A stretch of DNA of 64,000 nt from NCBI GenBank assembly GCA_025093985.1, contig JACAAK010000002.1:2480001-2544000 (forward strand), written 5' to 3'. Shown here piece after piece: positions 1-13,038 of this stretch. Source of the DNA: Calvatia gigantea (Eukaryota > Basidiomycota > Agaricomycetes > Agaricales > Lycoperdaceae). The notes below the pieces were generated by a model that was given only the letters and a program-made list of their open reading frames with translations, had not been told where the DNA came from and made no database searches. A program made the position numbers and the translations under genes. Numbering within the stretch: the stretch's first letter is position 1; the number at the start of each line of letters is the position of its first letter.

Positions 1-79
1 CACCTGCTTTGTACATTCTCAACCAATGTCACCTGGTGGCTAACCTTTGGCCAATATCCCATGTAACCTGATCATAACA
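1..79 (+). repeat. Gypsy1 copy A, end of 5' LTR
   Basis: The first 79 bases match the last part of the copy B LTRs (2940-3016 and 16905-16982), ending in CATAACA. The rest of this LTR lies to the left of the window. Confidence 0.85.
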
Positions 80-143
80 GTATAATCAGACTCTACTCCT
101 CTGTTGTTCCCTTGTCCCTTTATCACTAATTACTATGCCTACC

Positions 144-1526
144 ATAACCACCAGGTCATGAACCACTTCCAAAGTCCAGAAGGTTTCTGTTACCAGAAGC
201 TAGAAGGCCACCATACCACTTTCCTATGGAACCCCTCAATGCAAAGCTTCTCCAGTAGTAGCACTCCAAAGAACCCCCTTTAAAGAGGTCTTGTAGGAAG
301 GGCCTGATCCTGATCATAAAAATGATAAGGACTGGTTATCTGATCAAGGTAAGAACCAGAATTAGAACTCTTTTGATGAGGGACTTCCAAATCCTGGAGA
401 TGGTAATGATGGTGATGATGATGGTGAAGTCCCTCCTAACAGTAACACCAGTGATGGTAGTGCCTCTAATCCACAATGCTGAGGTTTGACAATGGCAGAA
501 GCCATTGTGCTTTTGGCCAACAAGCTAGATAATCAGGCCTATTCTCAGCCACCCCAAGTACCCCAAACCCCCTGCACCAAGGCCCATGAACCTAACACAT
601 TTAGCAGTGCTAACCCTGAGAAACTCCATCAGTTTCTGTTCCAATGTCAGCTCTACTTTCACTCTAACCCCTCACTCTTTCCAACTGATAATAATAAGGT
701 GAACTTTGCACTCACCTATTTGACTGATACTGCTCTCTGATAGTTCAAGACAGCTATCAACCAAGAGGAGACTCTTGGTACTGTCCATCTGTGGACCTCT
801 GACTGGGACCTTTTTATTTTAGAGCTCAAAACCAATTTCAGGATTGCAGACCCATATGGCAAATCTGCCAAGCTTTTAGACAACCTTCAGATGAAACACT
901 CTGACAAAATCACCAACTACAACATCAAGTTCATGCAGCTGTTATCACAGCTCAATTGAAATAATGAGATACTCTGTCACCAATACTACAAAGGGCTTCC
1001 AGATCATCTTTAGGACTTCCTGTCCAGTCACCCCACTGGTAAGCCCACCACTTTTGTCCTAATGTGGGAGATTACTCTCCTCTTTGATAACCATTATTAG
1101 AAGCATCAGTGCAAAAAGACTCAGGCAAAGTCAGCTGCTGAAACAGCATCTGCTTATATTAGTAGGAGGCCTGGCCAGAATCTATCCTCTTCCACCAACA
1201 ACACTAGCAGCACCAGCAACAAGCCCAACAACACCAGTAGCAAGGACAACAACCCCAAACCCTCAACATCTACTACTATCCCCTCCTCTTTTGCCTTGAA
1301 GTCCACTTCATCAGTGAAGCCCAATTTGACTGACAAGCTTAGCAAGGATGGCAAGCTGACTACTGATAAGTGCAAACAGTACTTGGACAACAACCTCTGT
1401 CTGTTCTGCAGAAATGCAGGACACAAGATGAGTGAGTGCAGAAAGAAAGCTGCCTCAGCCATGAAGACTATAGCCTGACTTGCTGAGGTGGTCAACAGGA
1501 ACTCTGATAAGAGTTCAGAAAACTAA
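144..1526 (+). pseudogene. Gypsy1 copy A gag, degraded
   Basis: This is the capsid/nucleocapsid gene of copy A, aligned with copy B gag (3081-4475). The start codon is ATA (144-146) where copy B has ATG, so initiation is lost. Several in-frame stops follow, for example the TGA at 737-739 that ends an 84-codon open stretch beginning at 486. The capsid region (roughly 486-1020) is recognisable by similarity to copy B. A Ser/Thr/Asn-rich linker follows at 1180-1290. The single zinc knuckle at 1398-1440 reads CLFCRNAGHKMSEC, an intact CX2CX4HX4C, whereas copy B has lost its histidine. The frame ends at the TAA at 1524-1526, and the protease lies in another frame downstream. Not functional. Confidence 0.8.
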
Positions 1527-1527
1527 G

Positions 1528-1938
1528 TAGTGGTCCTCAAGACTCTGCACTAGCTGAGGACCATGTTGTACTTACTTGTGCCACAGAGTGTTTCCAACTC
1601 AACATGTCTACTCTTTCTGATCCCAACTCCTTTCAACTGTCTATCTCCTCCTCACTTATCTGCTTCCTCTCTAATACCCATTTCAAGGCCCTCATTGATA
1701 GTGGCTCTACACACTGCTTCATGGATATTGACTTTACCTGCTCTCATGACCTCCTGACCTCACTTATTTCTCCTATTGAGCTCTGTCTTTTCAATAGTTC
1801 TTTTAGTGCTTTTATTACTGAACTTGCAAAAATCCCTGTCACCTTTGGCTATAGTGAATCTATAACTTTGGACTTCTTCATCACTTGACTTAACTTTTCT
1901 TGCTCCATTGTTCTGGGATACAACTGGCTCACCCACTA
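1528..1938 (+). pseudogene. Gypsy1 copy A aspartic protease region, cut by insertion X
   Basis: This is the start of pol in copy A. The open stretch from 1604 contains [13 protein letters not shown] (about 1687-1725), the active-site D-S/T-G motif of retropepsins with its aspartate intact. Copy B has N at that position. The alignment with copy B (4475-4890) ends at 1938, in a sequence equivalent to copy B CCCGCTACAATCC. The rest of pol resumes at 17763, so insertion X splits the gene here. Confidence 0.8.
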
Positions 1939-2468
1939 AAGAGACAGAAATAGAATACTAGTGTGATAGGGATGTATGGCTTAGATTAAGCTGACAGAAT
2001 AGATATTTAAAAATTTTTGCACAATGCAAGTTCATGGGAAGGCAATCTGACAATATAAGAGACAATTCCACAAAATAACATAAAATAATAATGTGTAGAG
2101 GACACTAGAATAGCTAACTACCTTCACTAAGGAGAGTAAAGTCAAGTTACACTGTAAAAAGTGCAACTCACATCCCTTATCTAAGAAGTCAACAAGATAC
2201 AGAACCTCAGGTACTCCCTAAGATTCATTCTTATCAAGTTAACAACCAGAAGTGCACTGTCCTACACTTGTGATACCCCAAGTACCAGAGTGTAGCAATA
2301 CAATGCACTTTTAATCTAAGCTTACTTCACAAGTAAGCCCAAGGTCTTCTTCTTAGATTAAAAAGGTCTCAACCTTAGCTCAAGTCACTTAATCCAGTTA
2401 ATCTTGAAAGAACTTATTGCTTTGCTTTGCTCAGGCACAATAGATTGCTTTTCACTGTATTCTGAAGG

Positions 2469-3016
2469 TGTCATGACCTGCGCATGTTCACCTGCTCTCA
2501 CCTGCTTCCCCCACTCATAGTTATCGTTACCTTAGTCTGGCTGCATTGGGTGCTCTTCATTCTTTCTGTCAGTCGGTCCGATATCCTGTTTTCCATCTTA
2601 ATCTCCATTCCCTTCAACTTCTCCGCTATTGCCTTATAGTTAGAACTCGATCCCAGTGTCTTGTTAGACAGCCGTCCTCGGCAGCCATCCATTCTTTGTT
2701 CACCATTACTTTCGTACTTCCCGCTTTTCAGACTAGTATATAAACCTAGTCCCCATGCTTGTAAATCCTTAGCCTGATTATCAACTACGATTATGCCCTC
2801 TGATCCTGTTCCTCTCTGTCTCTGTTCCTCCAACCCTCTGACCCTACTCCCTCCTGAAATACGGACTTTGACGACAGCAGGAAGGCGCAACACATACATT
2901 GAAGCTGCTGAGTCCAAATCTCGTACTTGTCTGAATTCACCCGCTCCATACATTCTCACCCAACATCACCTGGCAGCTAACCTTTGGCTGATATCCCATG
3001 TAACCCGATCATAACA
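2469..3016 (+). repeat. Gypsy1 copy B 5' LTR (548 bp)
   Basis: It begins TGTCATGACC, ends ATAACA and matches the 3' LTR at 16435-16982 over its whole length with scattered transitions. The preceding 5 bp GAAGG is the target-site duplication. It contains a TATA box at 2737. Confidence 0.95.
2737..2744 (+). promoter_or_regulatory. TATA box in gypsy1 5' LTR
   Basis: TATATAAA lies in the middle of the LTR, where the element's own promoter is expected. The same octamer is kept in the 3' LTR at 16703-16710. Confidence 0.6.
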
Positions 3017-3080
3017 GTATAATCAGACTCCACTCCTCTGTCGTTCTCTTGTCCCTTTATCACTAATTACTATACCTACC

Positions 3081-4475
3081 ATGACCACCAGGTCACAAAC
3101 TGCTTCCAAAGCCCGGAAGGTTTCTGTTGCCAGAAGCTGGAAGGCTACCACACCACTTTCCTACAGAACCCCTCAACACAGAGCTTTTCCGGTAGTATCA
3201 CTCCAAAGAACCCCCTTCGAAGAGGTCTTGCAGGAAGGGCCCAATCCCAATCATGAAAATAATGAGGACTAGTTACCCAACCAAGGTGAGAACCAGAATC
3301 AGGACCCTTTTGATGATGGACCCCCAGATCCTGGAGATGGTAATGATGGTGATGATGGTGAAGCCCCTCCTGACAGTAACGCTGGTGATAACAGTGCCCC
3401 TAATCCACAACGCTGAGGTTTGACAATGGCAGAAGCCATTGCACTTTTGGCTGACAAGCTAGATGATTGGGCCCATTCTCAGCTGCCCCAAGTACCCCAA
3501 ACCCCCCACACTAAGGCCCGTGAACCTAACACATTCAGTAGTGCTAACCCTGAGGAACTCCATCAGTTCCTGTTCCAATGTTGGCTCTACTTTTGCTCCA
3601 ACCCCTCGCTCTTTCTGACTGACAACAATAAGGTGAACTTCGCACTCACCTATTTGACCAATACTGCTCTCCAATGGTTCGAGACAGCTATCAACCAAGA
3701 GGAGACTCTTGGCACTGTCCACCCGTGGACCTCTGACTGGGATCTTTTCGTCCTGGAGCTCAAAACCAATTTTGGGATTACAGACCCACACAGTGAATCC
3801 GCCGAACTTTTAGACAACCTTTGGATGAAACACTCTGACAAAATCACCAACTACAACGTTGAGTTCATGCGGCTGTTGTCACAGCTCAATTGGAATGACA
3901 AGGTGCTCTGCCACTGATACTACAAAGGGCTCCCAGATCATCTCCAGGACTCCTTATCCAGTCGCCCCACTGGTAAGCCCACCACTTTCATCCTGATATG
4001 GGAGTTTACTCTCCTCTTCAATAACTGTTATTGGGAGTGTCAGCATGAAAAGACTCGGGCAAAGTCAGCCACTAAAACAGCATCTGCTTCTCTCAGCAGG
4101 AGGCCTGGCCAGAACCCGTCCTCTTCCACCAACACCAACAACACCAACAACACCAGCAGCACCAACAATAAGCCCAACAACACCAGCAACAAGGGCAACA
4201 ACTCCAAGCCCTCGACGTCTACTGCTACCCCCTCCTCTTCTGCCTTGAAGTCCACTTCATCAGTGAAGCCCAATTTGACTGACAAGCTTGGCAAGGATGG
4301 CAAGCTGACTACTGATGAGCATAAACGGCGCTTGGACAACAACCTCTGTCTCTTCTGTGGAAATACAGGATACAAGGTGAGTGAGTGCAGGAAGAAAGCT
4401 GTCTCGGCCATGAAGGCTGTGGCCCAACTCGCTGAGGTGGTCAATAGGAACTCTGATAAGAGTTCAGGAAACTAA
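3081..4475 (+). pseudogene. Gypsy1 copy B gag
   Basis: Gag of copy B, starting at the ATG at 3081, 64 bp after the 5' LTR. The reading frame runs to the TAA at 4473-4475 with three or more internal stops: a TAG near 3270, a TGA near 3414 and a TGA at 3915. The N-terminal basic segment and an acidic Asp/Gly-rich linker are followed by the capsid domain (3420-4020) and a Thr/Asn/Ser-rich linker (about 4120-4240). The zinc knuckle (about 4348-4389) reads CLFCGNTGYKVSEC; its histidine is replaced by tyrosine, a CAC-to-TAC-type transition, and copy A keeps the histidine. Protease-pol lies in the -1 frame relative to gag from about 4475. That suggests frameshift expression in the living element, which is an inference. 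Confidence 0.85.
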
Positions 4476-6235
4476 GTAGCGGTCCTCGAGACTCTGCACT
4501 AGCTGAGGACTGCATTGTACTCACTTGTGCCACAGAGTGTTTCTGACTCAACATGTCTGCTCTTTCTGATCCCAACTCCTTTCAACTGTCTATCTCCTCC
4601 TCACTCATCCTCTCCCCCTCCGATACCCATTTCAAGGCCCTCATTAATAGTGGCTCTACACACTGCTTCATGGATATTGACTTTATCTGCTCTCATGACC
4701 TCCTGACCTTGCCCATTCCTCCTGTTGAGCTCCATCTTTTCGACAGTTCTTCTAGTGCTTTCATTACTGAACTTGTGAACATCCCAGTCACCTTTGGCTG
4801 TGGTAAATCTATGACTCTGGACTTCTTTGTCACTCGACTCAACTCTTCTTGCTCCGTGGTTCTGGAATACAACTGGCTCACCCGCTACAATCCGTTGATT
4901 GACTGGGCCATGGGCAGTATTACTTTCTGACCACCACAGCTCGAAATTCCTGTCACTCCTCCCTGTATTGTGACTGCCTCTGCTGTATCCACACATTCTT
5001 TGGTGCCTATTTCAGCTGCACCTGCTCCCATAGATCCACAGTCCTCTCTGCCCTCTGCCTCCATGCATCCCCATATCTCCCTGGTGAATGCTGTTGCATT
5101 CCTGTGTGCCACACACATTCCTGGTTCAGTTCAATTCAGCCTTAACCTCAATGACCTGTTGATGTCAGCTGCTTCAGCCACCATCAACAAGGAACCTGAT
5201 AATTGGTCTAACATCCCCAAAGCATATCGTGAGTTTGCTGATGTTTTCAGTAAAGCAAAGGCTAACATACTTGCCGAACATAGACCCTATGACCTCCAAA
5301 TCAATCTGGAAGAAGGTGGCCAACCTCCCGTTAGTACCATCTACTCTCTGTCCCGGACTGAACTGGAGGCCCTCCATGAATTCATTGAGGAAAACCTTGC
5401 CATTGGCTTCATCCACCCTTCCAACTCCCCTCATGGAGCTCCAGTCCTTTTTGTCAAGAAGAAGGATGGCTCCCTCCGACTCTGTGTCAACTTCCAAGGT
5501 CTCAACTATATCACGAAGAAGGATCGCTATCCTCTTCCACTCATATCTGACCTACTCAACTCTCCACACAAAGCCCACATTTACACCAAGATCAACCTCC
5601 ACCATGCTTACCATCTTGTTCGCATCGCGGCTGGTGATGAATGGAAGACAGCCTTTCGGACCCGCTATGGCTCATTCAAATGGCTTGTTATGCCCTTCAG
5701 CCTCACTAATGCACCTGCTGCTTTCCAGTGGTTCATGAACGACATCTTCAAGGATCTCCTAGATGTTTGCATTATGGTCTATCTTGACAATATCCTCATC
5801 TACTCCAACAACCTCAGCAAGTACTGCAAGCAGGTTAAGGATGTATTAAAGCAGCTCCGCAAACATGGCCTCTACACCCATGTGGATAAGTGTGAGTTTG
5901 AATCCGATACTGTTGAATACCTTGGCTACGTCCTCTCCCCCAAAGGTCTCAGAATGTCTGAGGAAAAGGTCAAGATCATCCAGGACTGGCCCGAACTGAA
6001 GAAGGTCAAGGACATACAGTCCTTCCTCGGCTTTGCCAACTTCTACTGTCGCTTCATCTACAACTACTCTGATATTGTCATCCCACTGACCCACCTCACC
6101 TGAAAGGGCATGGTGTGGAAGTTCGGTGATGATTGTCGAAAAGCTTTCAAATCATTGAAGGATGCCTTTATCTCAGTACCTGTTCTCACTCACTGGATAC
6201 CCAACACTCAGATCATTGTTGAGACCAACACATCT
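4475..6235 (+). pseudogene. Gypsy1 copy B pol, first part: protease and reverse transcriptase
   Basis: This frame carries the retropepsin and the reverse transcriptase that would copy the element RNA. Open stretches are 4553-4930 and 4970-6103 (377 codons), in one frame with stops near 4544, 4928 and 6101. The protease motif is [13 protein letters not shown], with the catalytic Asp changed to Asn. RT block motifs are visible: [20 protein letters not shown], then MPFSLTNAPAAFQ. The active site is VYLDNILIYS (about 5776-5805) where YLDD is expected. Copy A has the same YLDN. After the RT comes the thumb/connection region ending FLGFANFYCRFI. Copia1 cuts the gene at 6235, and the same frame continues at 13039. 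Confidence 0.88.
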
Positions 6236-6644
6236 TGTTAAGACGAGTACACCACGGTAGCTTGCACTAGTGGCGGAGGGGAGTCGTACTCACTGGGTTT
6301 ATTGAGATGGTAGTTGTAGACCGTTGCTAGAGGATATCTTAGAGGAATGATAGGCAGAAGAATAGACTGGATTGTCTAAAGAATGTACGCATACTACATA
6401 GGTCTTATATATCTAATGTCTCTGGTCTGTGCGCCGTTCTACCTAATACAGGTGAGGTCTTATCTGCCAGTAGCATATACAGAGCATACTGCGTATGTGG
6501 TTCTATCTAATAGACCATGACCAGCAACCTAGAGTGCGGTCTAGTACATTGTTCGTTATCTCTCTTCAAGAGTGAAGTACTCAAGAATCCGTTTCAGCTA
6601 TAAATAGACTGAACCAACGTAGTGGTATGGATCGAGATTCAACA
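6236..6644 (-). repeat. Copia1 3' LTR (409 bp)
   Basis: It is almost identical to the LTR at 12625-13033. The TATA-like string TATTTATAG (minus strand, about 6599-6607) is kept in all copia LTRs here. The target duplication CATCT precedes it. Confidence 0.95.
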
Positions 6645-6669
6645 CTCCTCCTCACTTGAAGGAGGGAGA

Positions 6670-9600
6670 TTAACGTTTCATCGATCGAGCGGCTTTATCC
6701 CAAGCTTCGATATCGGAGCCGAAAATCAGTCCTAGTTCAGGGTGGAAGAGATTGATTTTGGTTACGCCAAGATTCTTTGTAAAGATATTGGCGGGATTGT
6801 CTTGTGAAGACACATCACCAATAACAATAGTACCCTCCTCAACTAATTCTCGCACATAGTGGTAATAAATATCCACGTGCTTCGATCGTTTTTCAACAAT
6901 GGGATTTTCAGTCCAGAATTTGGACCCATCGTTGTCACCGTAGAGAATAGGAGTTGGGTGCTCAATATTGAGCTCCTCCAGAAGCTGTGACAGCCATTTC
7001 ACTTGTCGTGAAGCGTCAGACAGTTCTTTATATTCCGCCTCAGTGGACGATAGTGAAACTGTCTTTTGCTGCCGCGAAGTCCAGGTGACAGCACCGGACG
7101 CGATTATGCAAACGTTTCCCGAAACAGATCAGCGGGTTTCTGTATCTTGAGCCCAATCTGAGTCACTGAGGCATTCCAGCGTCACCGCGGATTTCCCAGT
7201 ATCGCCTTCATATTTCAACACATAGTTCCTTGTCATGGACAAGTACTTTAGTACGTGAATTCCAGTGCGATAGTGCTCGGGTGCGGGGTTAGCGGCATGT
7301 TGTGCCAGCTTAACTACGGCAAAGGCTATGTCAGGCCTGGTACCGATCATCAAGTACATTAAAGATCCAACCAATTGTTGGTACTTTAGACGGAAGGGGT
7401 GTGTTGCAGTTCCTTTATTCATAATGAATTGGAAGCCAGCGGGTAATGGTGTTTTAGCCGCGGCAGACTGCGGAACCTGGAAGCGCTGCAAGATCTTATC
7501 CAGGTACTTCACCTGTTGGATAAAGATTTGACGCTTGGAGCGATTCCTCGAGATTTTCATCCCAAGAAATTCTTCACAGGGACCGTGGTCTCTGCATTCC
7601 CACTTTTTGGTGAACTTTCCCTTCAACTCATTGAGGAGGGGGGAGTTTTTCTTTCCCAAGAAATTCACGTCATCAACGTAGACAATGGCTACTACAAGCT
7701 CTTTTGTTTTCGGATGTCTGTGAAAATATACAGCGTAGTCGGATTTGCAGCAGGTAAATCCCAGCTCAATCATGGATTGATGCAATTCCTTCCACCACTG
7801 GCGACCGGCTTGTTTAAGGCCATAAATCGCTCGTCTAAGCCTCCATACTTTTCCTTCCTGCCCAGGAAGTCGAAACCCTTCGGGCTGTTCCATGTATATT
7901 TCCTCATCCAGTTTGCCATATAAATATGCTGTTTTTACGTCAACGCTATGTATATCCCAATCATGGATTGCAGCGAGTGCGAAGCTTACGCGCACGGACT
8001 CGTAGCGGACAACTGGTGAGAAAAGCTCGTTATAGTCGATGCCTTCAATCTGCGAGAAACCCTTCGCAACTAAGCGAGCTCGCAGGCGGCCATCAGACTT
8101 TTCGAGAAATACCCAATGGTTTTTAACCGTCCTCCTTCCTTTTGGAAGATCTACTAGTTCATAAACCCCGCATTTCTTTAACGCATCAAGTTCCTCGATA
8201 CACACAGCCATCCATTTTGCCTTAATAGGCTCAGGAAGCTTTAGTATGTCACGGAAAGTTTCAGGCTCTCCGTGTGCGGTATTATGTACCATCTGTATCA
8301 AGAAATCGATCAATTTTACTCCTCCCTCAGCGACAAGCCTTTCAATGTCCATGTCATTTACATCGTGAGATGTTGGATCATTGTTTTCGGGCATAGGCGG
8401 CAGTTCCGGACGTGGAGGGAGCTGAAATGGAGGCATATCAAAGGGTTGTGGCGGGTACTGCTCAGCATGAACTCTTTGCCTCACATATTCAGGATGGTTA
8501 GTCCTTGCTCTATGCTCGCGAATAATCTCGTCCGGAGGGGCATTGGCACGTACACGCTGCCTTTGCCTCTGCTGCTCTTGTCGGTGAGTCCGATCTATTT
8601 CTCTTTCAATCGAAATTGGATGCCTATTCTCTCTGTATGTATTACCTGGTCTGATAGGAGGCCTGCCTTGTCGTTCAGAACGACGCGGCTCTACCTGGTC
8701 AGAACCAACAGCACGACGTTTGGGAACAGGGATTGGGAACTCCTCGTTCTCGGTGTCCCATACATCTCTATTCACATGCCAATTATCCCGTACATCAGGC
8801 TCCTCCTCAACGGTCGTTCCACACGAAGGTGGCGACTCAGGTGGGGGAACCCAAGGTGGCGTATTGCCAGGTGATGGCCGTCGTGAATCAATGCTGTCTG
8901 GCGGAGTAGAATCTCGCCAGGGTAAAGGAGGTGAAGGTGGAGAAAATTTCGGTTTAAATGGTGGAGAAACTGGGGGTAACGATACTGGATGATCAGGTGG
9001 AGGTGGAACAATTCCAGCGTCATCCAAAGATGGCGGAATAGGTGGTTCATTCCGTAATCCTGGTCTAGGCAGATTTCTCTCTCCTCCGTGATTGGGCCGG
9101 TTACTGCTATCCGGCACTGAATCGGGGCATTTAGGGAAATATCCCTCGTCGAACAAGGCGTTTGGTGATATAAAGATCACGTTGCCTGCTGTGTGCCGCA
9201 TAAAGACGTAGTTTTTACTGCCTTTGTATCCAAGAAAGATCATAATCTCGGATTTTGCGGACAATTTGTTTGGGCGGATCTCATCGGGTAGATAAACGTA
9301 CGCGCCGCATCCAAACACACGAATATGGGACAAGTCTGGCTTTTCCCTCGAATAACACTCAAAAGGTGTCTTCCACTGGAGACGCTGGACTGGTGTGCAA
9401 TTATATAAATGCACAGCTGTGTTCAACGCAAATTCCCACCACAAGTCAGGTAAACATGCCTGTAGCCTTATAGCTTGGGCTTTCTCGTGTAGGGTGCGGT
9501 TCAGTCGCTCTGCTCTCCCACTCTGCTGATGCGCATAGGGAGCAGTGGTCTCATGGGTAATTCCACGCGCCGCGAGTCCTGCCAATAACCTTTCATTGAC

Positions 9601-12426
9601 ATATTCTCCTCCATTATCGGTGTGGAGTCATTTGACTCGCATTCCGGAGAGGTTCTCTAACGCGCTGATTAGCTGAATCAGCTTCTCAGAAGCCTCGGAC
9701 TTCTTTCGAAGGAGGACTATATGTGCGTGAGAAGAAAAGTCGTCAAGGAACGTCATTGCCCATTTATATTTATGGTAGCTAATGACGGGCAGTTCCAGCA
9801 AGTCTGAGTGACATAGCTCAAAGACTGCGGTGGCTCGCTTGGGATTAATCGGAAAGGGGTTATTATGCATTTTCCCCTTGGCACAGCTGTCGCAAATGCC
9901 TTTCCGAGTAGATGGCGCGGGAATCAACGCGATGCCCTCTACATGCTTTGGAAGCTCGGAGAGCATGCGATCCGAAGGGTGTCCCATTCGACGATGCCAA
10001 TCGATATAATCAAGTTGGCATAGAGTCAACATGACTGGTTTCTCCTTGCTATTTTGCAAGACATACGTGTGCACCGTATGTACGTTGTTTTTAAACAAAT
10101 GATGAGGCCAGGCGGATAATACAGCTCTTCCTGATTTATCACGGATGGTGGTCCCTTTAACGGTTGCCTCAAGAACATAGCCGTTCCTAAGAATCTGGCC
10201 TGAGGACATTAACCGTTCTGTGATTTCTTTGATGTAAAAGACCGGCGCAATACACGAAGTAGCGCTCTTGGACTTTCCCTTGTCTGTCATGTCATGCTGG
10301 AAAATCACAGACCCTCGTCCTGTCATTTCATAAATCCGGTTGCCAGCAGCTTGTATAAGCCCGAAATGGCCCATCTTAACCTCTGCAAAATCAGAGAGAT
10401 AACCGGTGACATGGTACGATGCTCCAGAATCAAGGAGCCAGTCTGCGTTATTCACAGAGTGTTTGTTCCCTTCTTCTCTACACTTTTGGCACTGAGACAA
10501 ATCACAAATGTGATATGTGATGATCTGATTAAGATCCTCGTGCTCTTCATGGAGTTCTGACCGTAACTTGTCTGAATACTCATGATTATTCATGGTATAT
10601 GTAGCGTTCATCTTACTTTCCAGCTTAGTGACTCTAGCAGAATAAGCAGAAGGAGAAGTGCCTTGGGCGCGCTTCCAGCATACATTGCAGTTTAGAAAGT
10701 CTGTACAGCGGTGTCTACGACGAGTCCCTTTAGGAAGTGGACGACGTGCTACATCTGCATAGGTGCCCCGCTCTCTTCAGCGGCCACCTGGTCATCCCAA
10801 CTCAACCTCGGAATCTCTAGGGCGTCCCGCTCCGAGGCAGACAGACCCTGCGTCTGTATCATTCCGTCCCATCCGTTGATGGGGCTGCACATCATCCTCT
10901 GCATCAGAACAAGAATAGTAGTCAGTAGAAGGTACTGACCCGCACCCTCCATCGGAACCGTAGTTGGTGTCCGAGTCATTGTCATCTAAGACCGACTCGA
11001 GGACAGACTCGATTTCCTTTGGTGCCTGCTTCTTCTTGAGCGGCTTGGGTTTCTTGATAATCGCCGGCTTGTTATACACAGGGGCCGGCCATGCGATCTT
11101 GTCTTCCTCCCTCGTGATGGTGGATGGAGTATGCTCGACATCCATCTCATCAAAGCGCTTCCACATCTCCTCCGAACTCTCACCCGACGAAGAAGTTGAC
11201 TTGAGACGTTCGTCCCACTTCTTCAGTGTGGTAACCTTGGCTTTCACCGAAGGTTTGCGACGAGCTTCGGGCTTGGGCGTAGTAATGCGCGACGCGAGCA
11301 GAGTGGCATTGCTGCTGGTGGCGGCGGAGTTAGAGGCAACGGGAGGTGTTTTGGCTTGACGCGTTGCTTCTACGAGGGAACGAGTGGATGGTGGTGGCAT
11401 CGTTTGTGCCTGCAACACGAAATCCACGTCCTGGATATAGCCGGAAGAGGTGGCGGCATTACCCTGCGCACCTCCCTCCTTTCCCTTTCCTTTTCCTTTT
11501 TCTCAGGGGCGCCATCGGCGTTTCTTCTCACCGTCGCCTTCTCCTCCAGATGGCTTTTGCTGCTGCTGCTGCTGGGGCTTTTTAGACCCCGAAGGCTGCT
11601 GCTGACCTTGTGGTCGCTGCCTGCCTTACTGCTGGCGCTGCTGCTGCTGCTGCTGCCCACCTCCCTGTTATGGAGTAAAGCGCACTCGTTGCGCGTGGGC
11701 GGTCTGGTTGGAGGCATAAGCGGCTATAATGCCACTTCTGGCCTTATCCCACATCAGCTCATGAAGCGACGTGTTCGAGGTGAGGAGCATCTGAGCCACA
11801 TGGCTCAAAGACGGGTGGAGGGAATGGAGAAGGATCATGGTTTCGATCTCCAGGGCGATGCCACTATCCATGGCATCAAGCTGCCCGAAGATCTGCTGGA
11901 GCTCGCTCATCTTGAGCGAGGGATCACCGCCGAGGGGGAGCTCAAACGTTATTGCGCGAATGAACTTGTTATAGACCTGAGCTGGTCCAGGAAGGCTGTA
12001 TTGGCACTGCAACTGAGACCAGAGAGCGCGAGCATCCCGGGCGGAATGCTTTAACATGCTGTTGGGGAGAGTCGCCTCAATCAACCCAAGGGCATGCATC
12101 CGGAGGTTGTTGGCCATACCAACACTGCGGCGCTCCTCAGCAGTCGCAGGAATGGGAGTTCCTGGTTGTACAGGACATGCTGGCGAAGTGCTAGTAGCCG
12201 GGACTGCAGGGTGCTCAGGCCCGTAAGCCTGCTCGTACTGGATGGGTTCGTCCATGGCTCCAGAGAAATCCCATCCGGTCCAGGAGCAATCGTTTAAGGA
12301 AATGCACATCAGTGCAGACCGAAGGCGAAGCGACCAGATAGTGTAATTACCCGTCCCAGTAAGGACAGGAAGCTGTCCGCTAGGAGTTTGAACAAAACCC
12401 GGCGTAGCAGCTGCCGGTTTAGACAT
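6670..12426 (-). pseudogene. Copia1 gag-pol polyprotein
   Basis: A single-frame copia polyprotein of about 1,919 codons, starting at the ATG at 12426 (MSKPAAATP). Domains in order: gag (12426-11670), a Gln-rich CAG-repeat linker (about 11660-11550), a protease with WLLDSGASYHV (about 10430), a pre-integrase HRRMGH motif with CDSCAKGK (about 9990-9890), and the integrase core. The RT has an intact YVDD (about 7680) and RNase H runs to TGA/TAA near 6670. Nonsense codons lie at 11668, about 11626, about 11505, 10792, about 10777, 9628 and 7129. At several of these Copia2 still has CGA or CAG, so C-to-T decay explains them. No frameshift is needed across the whole length, which is unusual for so many stops and argues for point decay only. 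Confidence 0.9.
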
Positions 12427-12624
12427 ATCTAAGAATAGGGTAAACATGCGTTAGCATCATGTAGGACTGCAGTGCGTGATGCACACATCACAACATGGGG
12501 CAGACACAGGGATCAAATGGACCAAAGGACCACCGTCTCCCAGGTTGCGTACGACCATAGCCTCCTACACTCTACCAGCATCGCTAAACATGGTCGGAGT
12601 GAGCAGCGGTCGGGGCCCATAACC

Positions 12625-13033
12625 TGTTAAGACGAGTACACCATGGTAGCTTGCGCTAGTGGCGGAGGGGAGTCGTACTCACTGGGTTTATTGAGATGGT
12701 AGTTGTAGACCGTTGCTAGAGGATATCTTAGAGGAATGATGGGCAGAAGAATAGACTGGATTGTCTAAAGAATGTACGCATACTACATAGGTCTTATATA
12801 TCTAATGTCTCTGGTCTGTGCGCCGTTCTACCTAATACAGGTGAGGTCTTATCTGCCAGTAGCATATACAGAGCATACTGCGTATGTGGTTCTATCTAAT
12901 AGACCATGACCAGCAACCTAGAGTGCGGTCTAGTACATTGTTCGTTATCTCTCTTCAAGAGTGAAGTACTCAAGAATCCGTTTCAGCTATAAATAGACTG
13001 AACCAACGTAGTGGTACGGATCGAGATTCAACA
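12625..13033 (-). repeat. Copia1 5' LTR (409 bp)
   Basis: It matches the 6236-6644 LTR with a few substitutions. It is followed on the plus strand by the second CATCT target duplication. The element's primer-binding region lies immediately inside, near 12600-12624 on the minus strand. Confidence 0.95.
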
Positions 13034-13038
13034 CATCT

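Larger units (their letters stand above)
6236..13033 (-). mobile_element. Copia1, full-length Ty1/copia retrotransposon
   Basis: A complete copia element in antisense orientation within gypsy1 copy B. Two 409-bp LTRs (6236-6644 and 12625-13033) end in TG...CA and are flanked by a perfect 5-bp target duplication CATCT (6231-6235 and 13034-13038). Gene order protease-integrase-RT-RNase H confirms Pseudoviridae/copia. The polypurine tract GTGAGGAGGAG (minus strand, 6645-6655) abuts the 3' LTR. It is closely related to Copia2. All coding sequence lies in one frame but carries about eight stops, at least several of them CGA-to-TGA, so it is inactive yet comparatively recent. Confidence 0.95.

Noticed and set aside
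2498..2959. 153-codon antisense ORF inside the gypsy1 5' LTR, also open (139 codons) in the 3' LTR at 16464-16883
   Set aside because: The two LTRs are copies of one sequence, so this is not independent evidence. It overlaps the LTR promoter, and no recognisable domain or conserved neighbours are seen.
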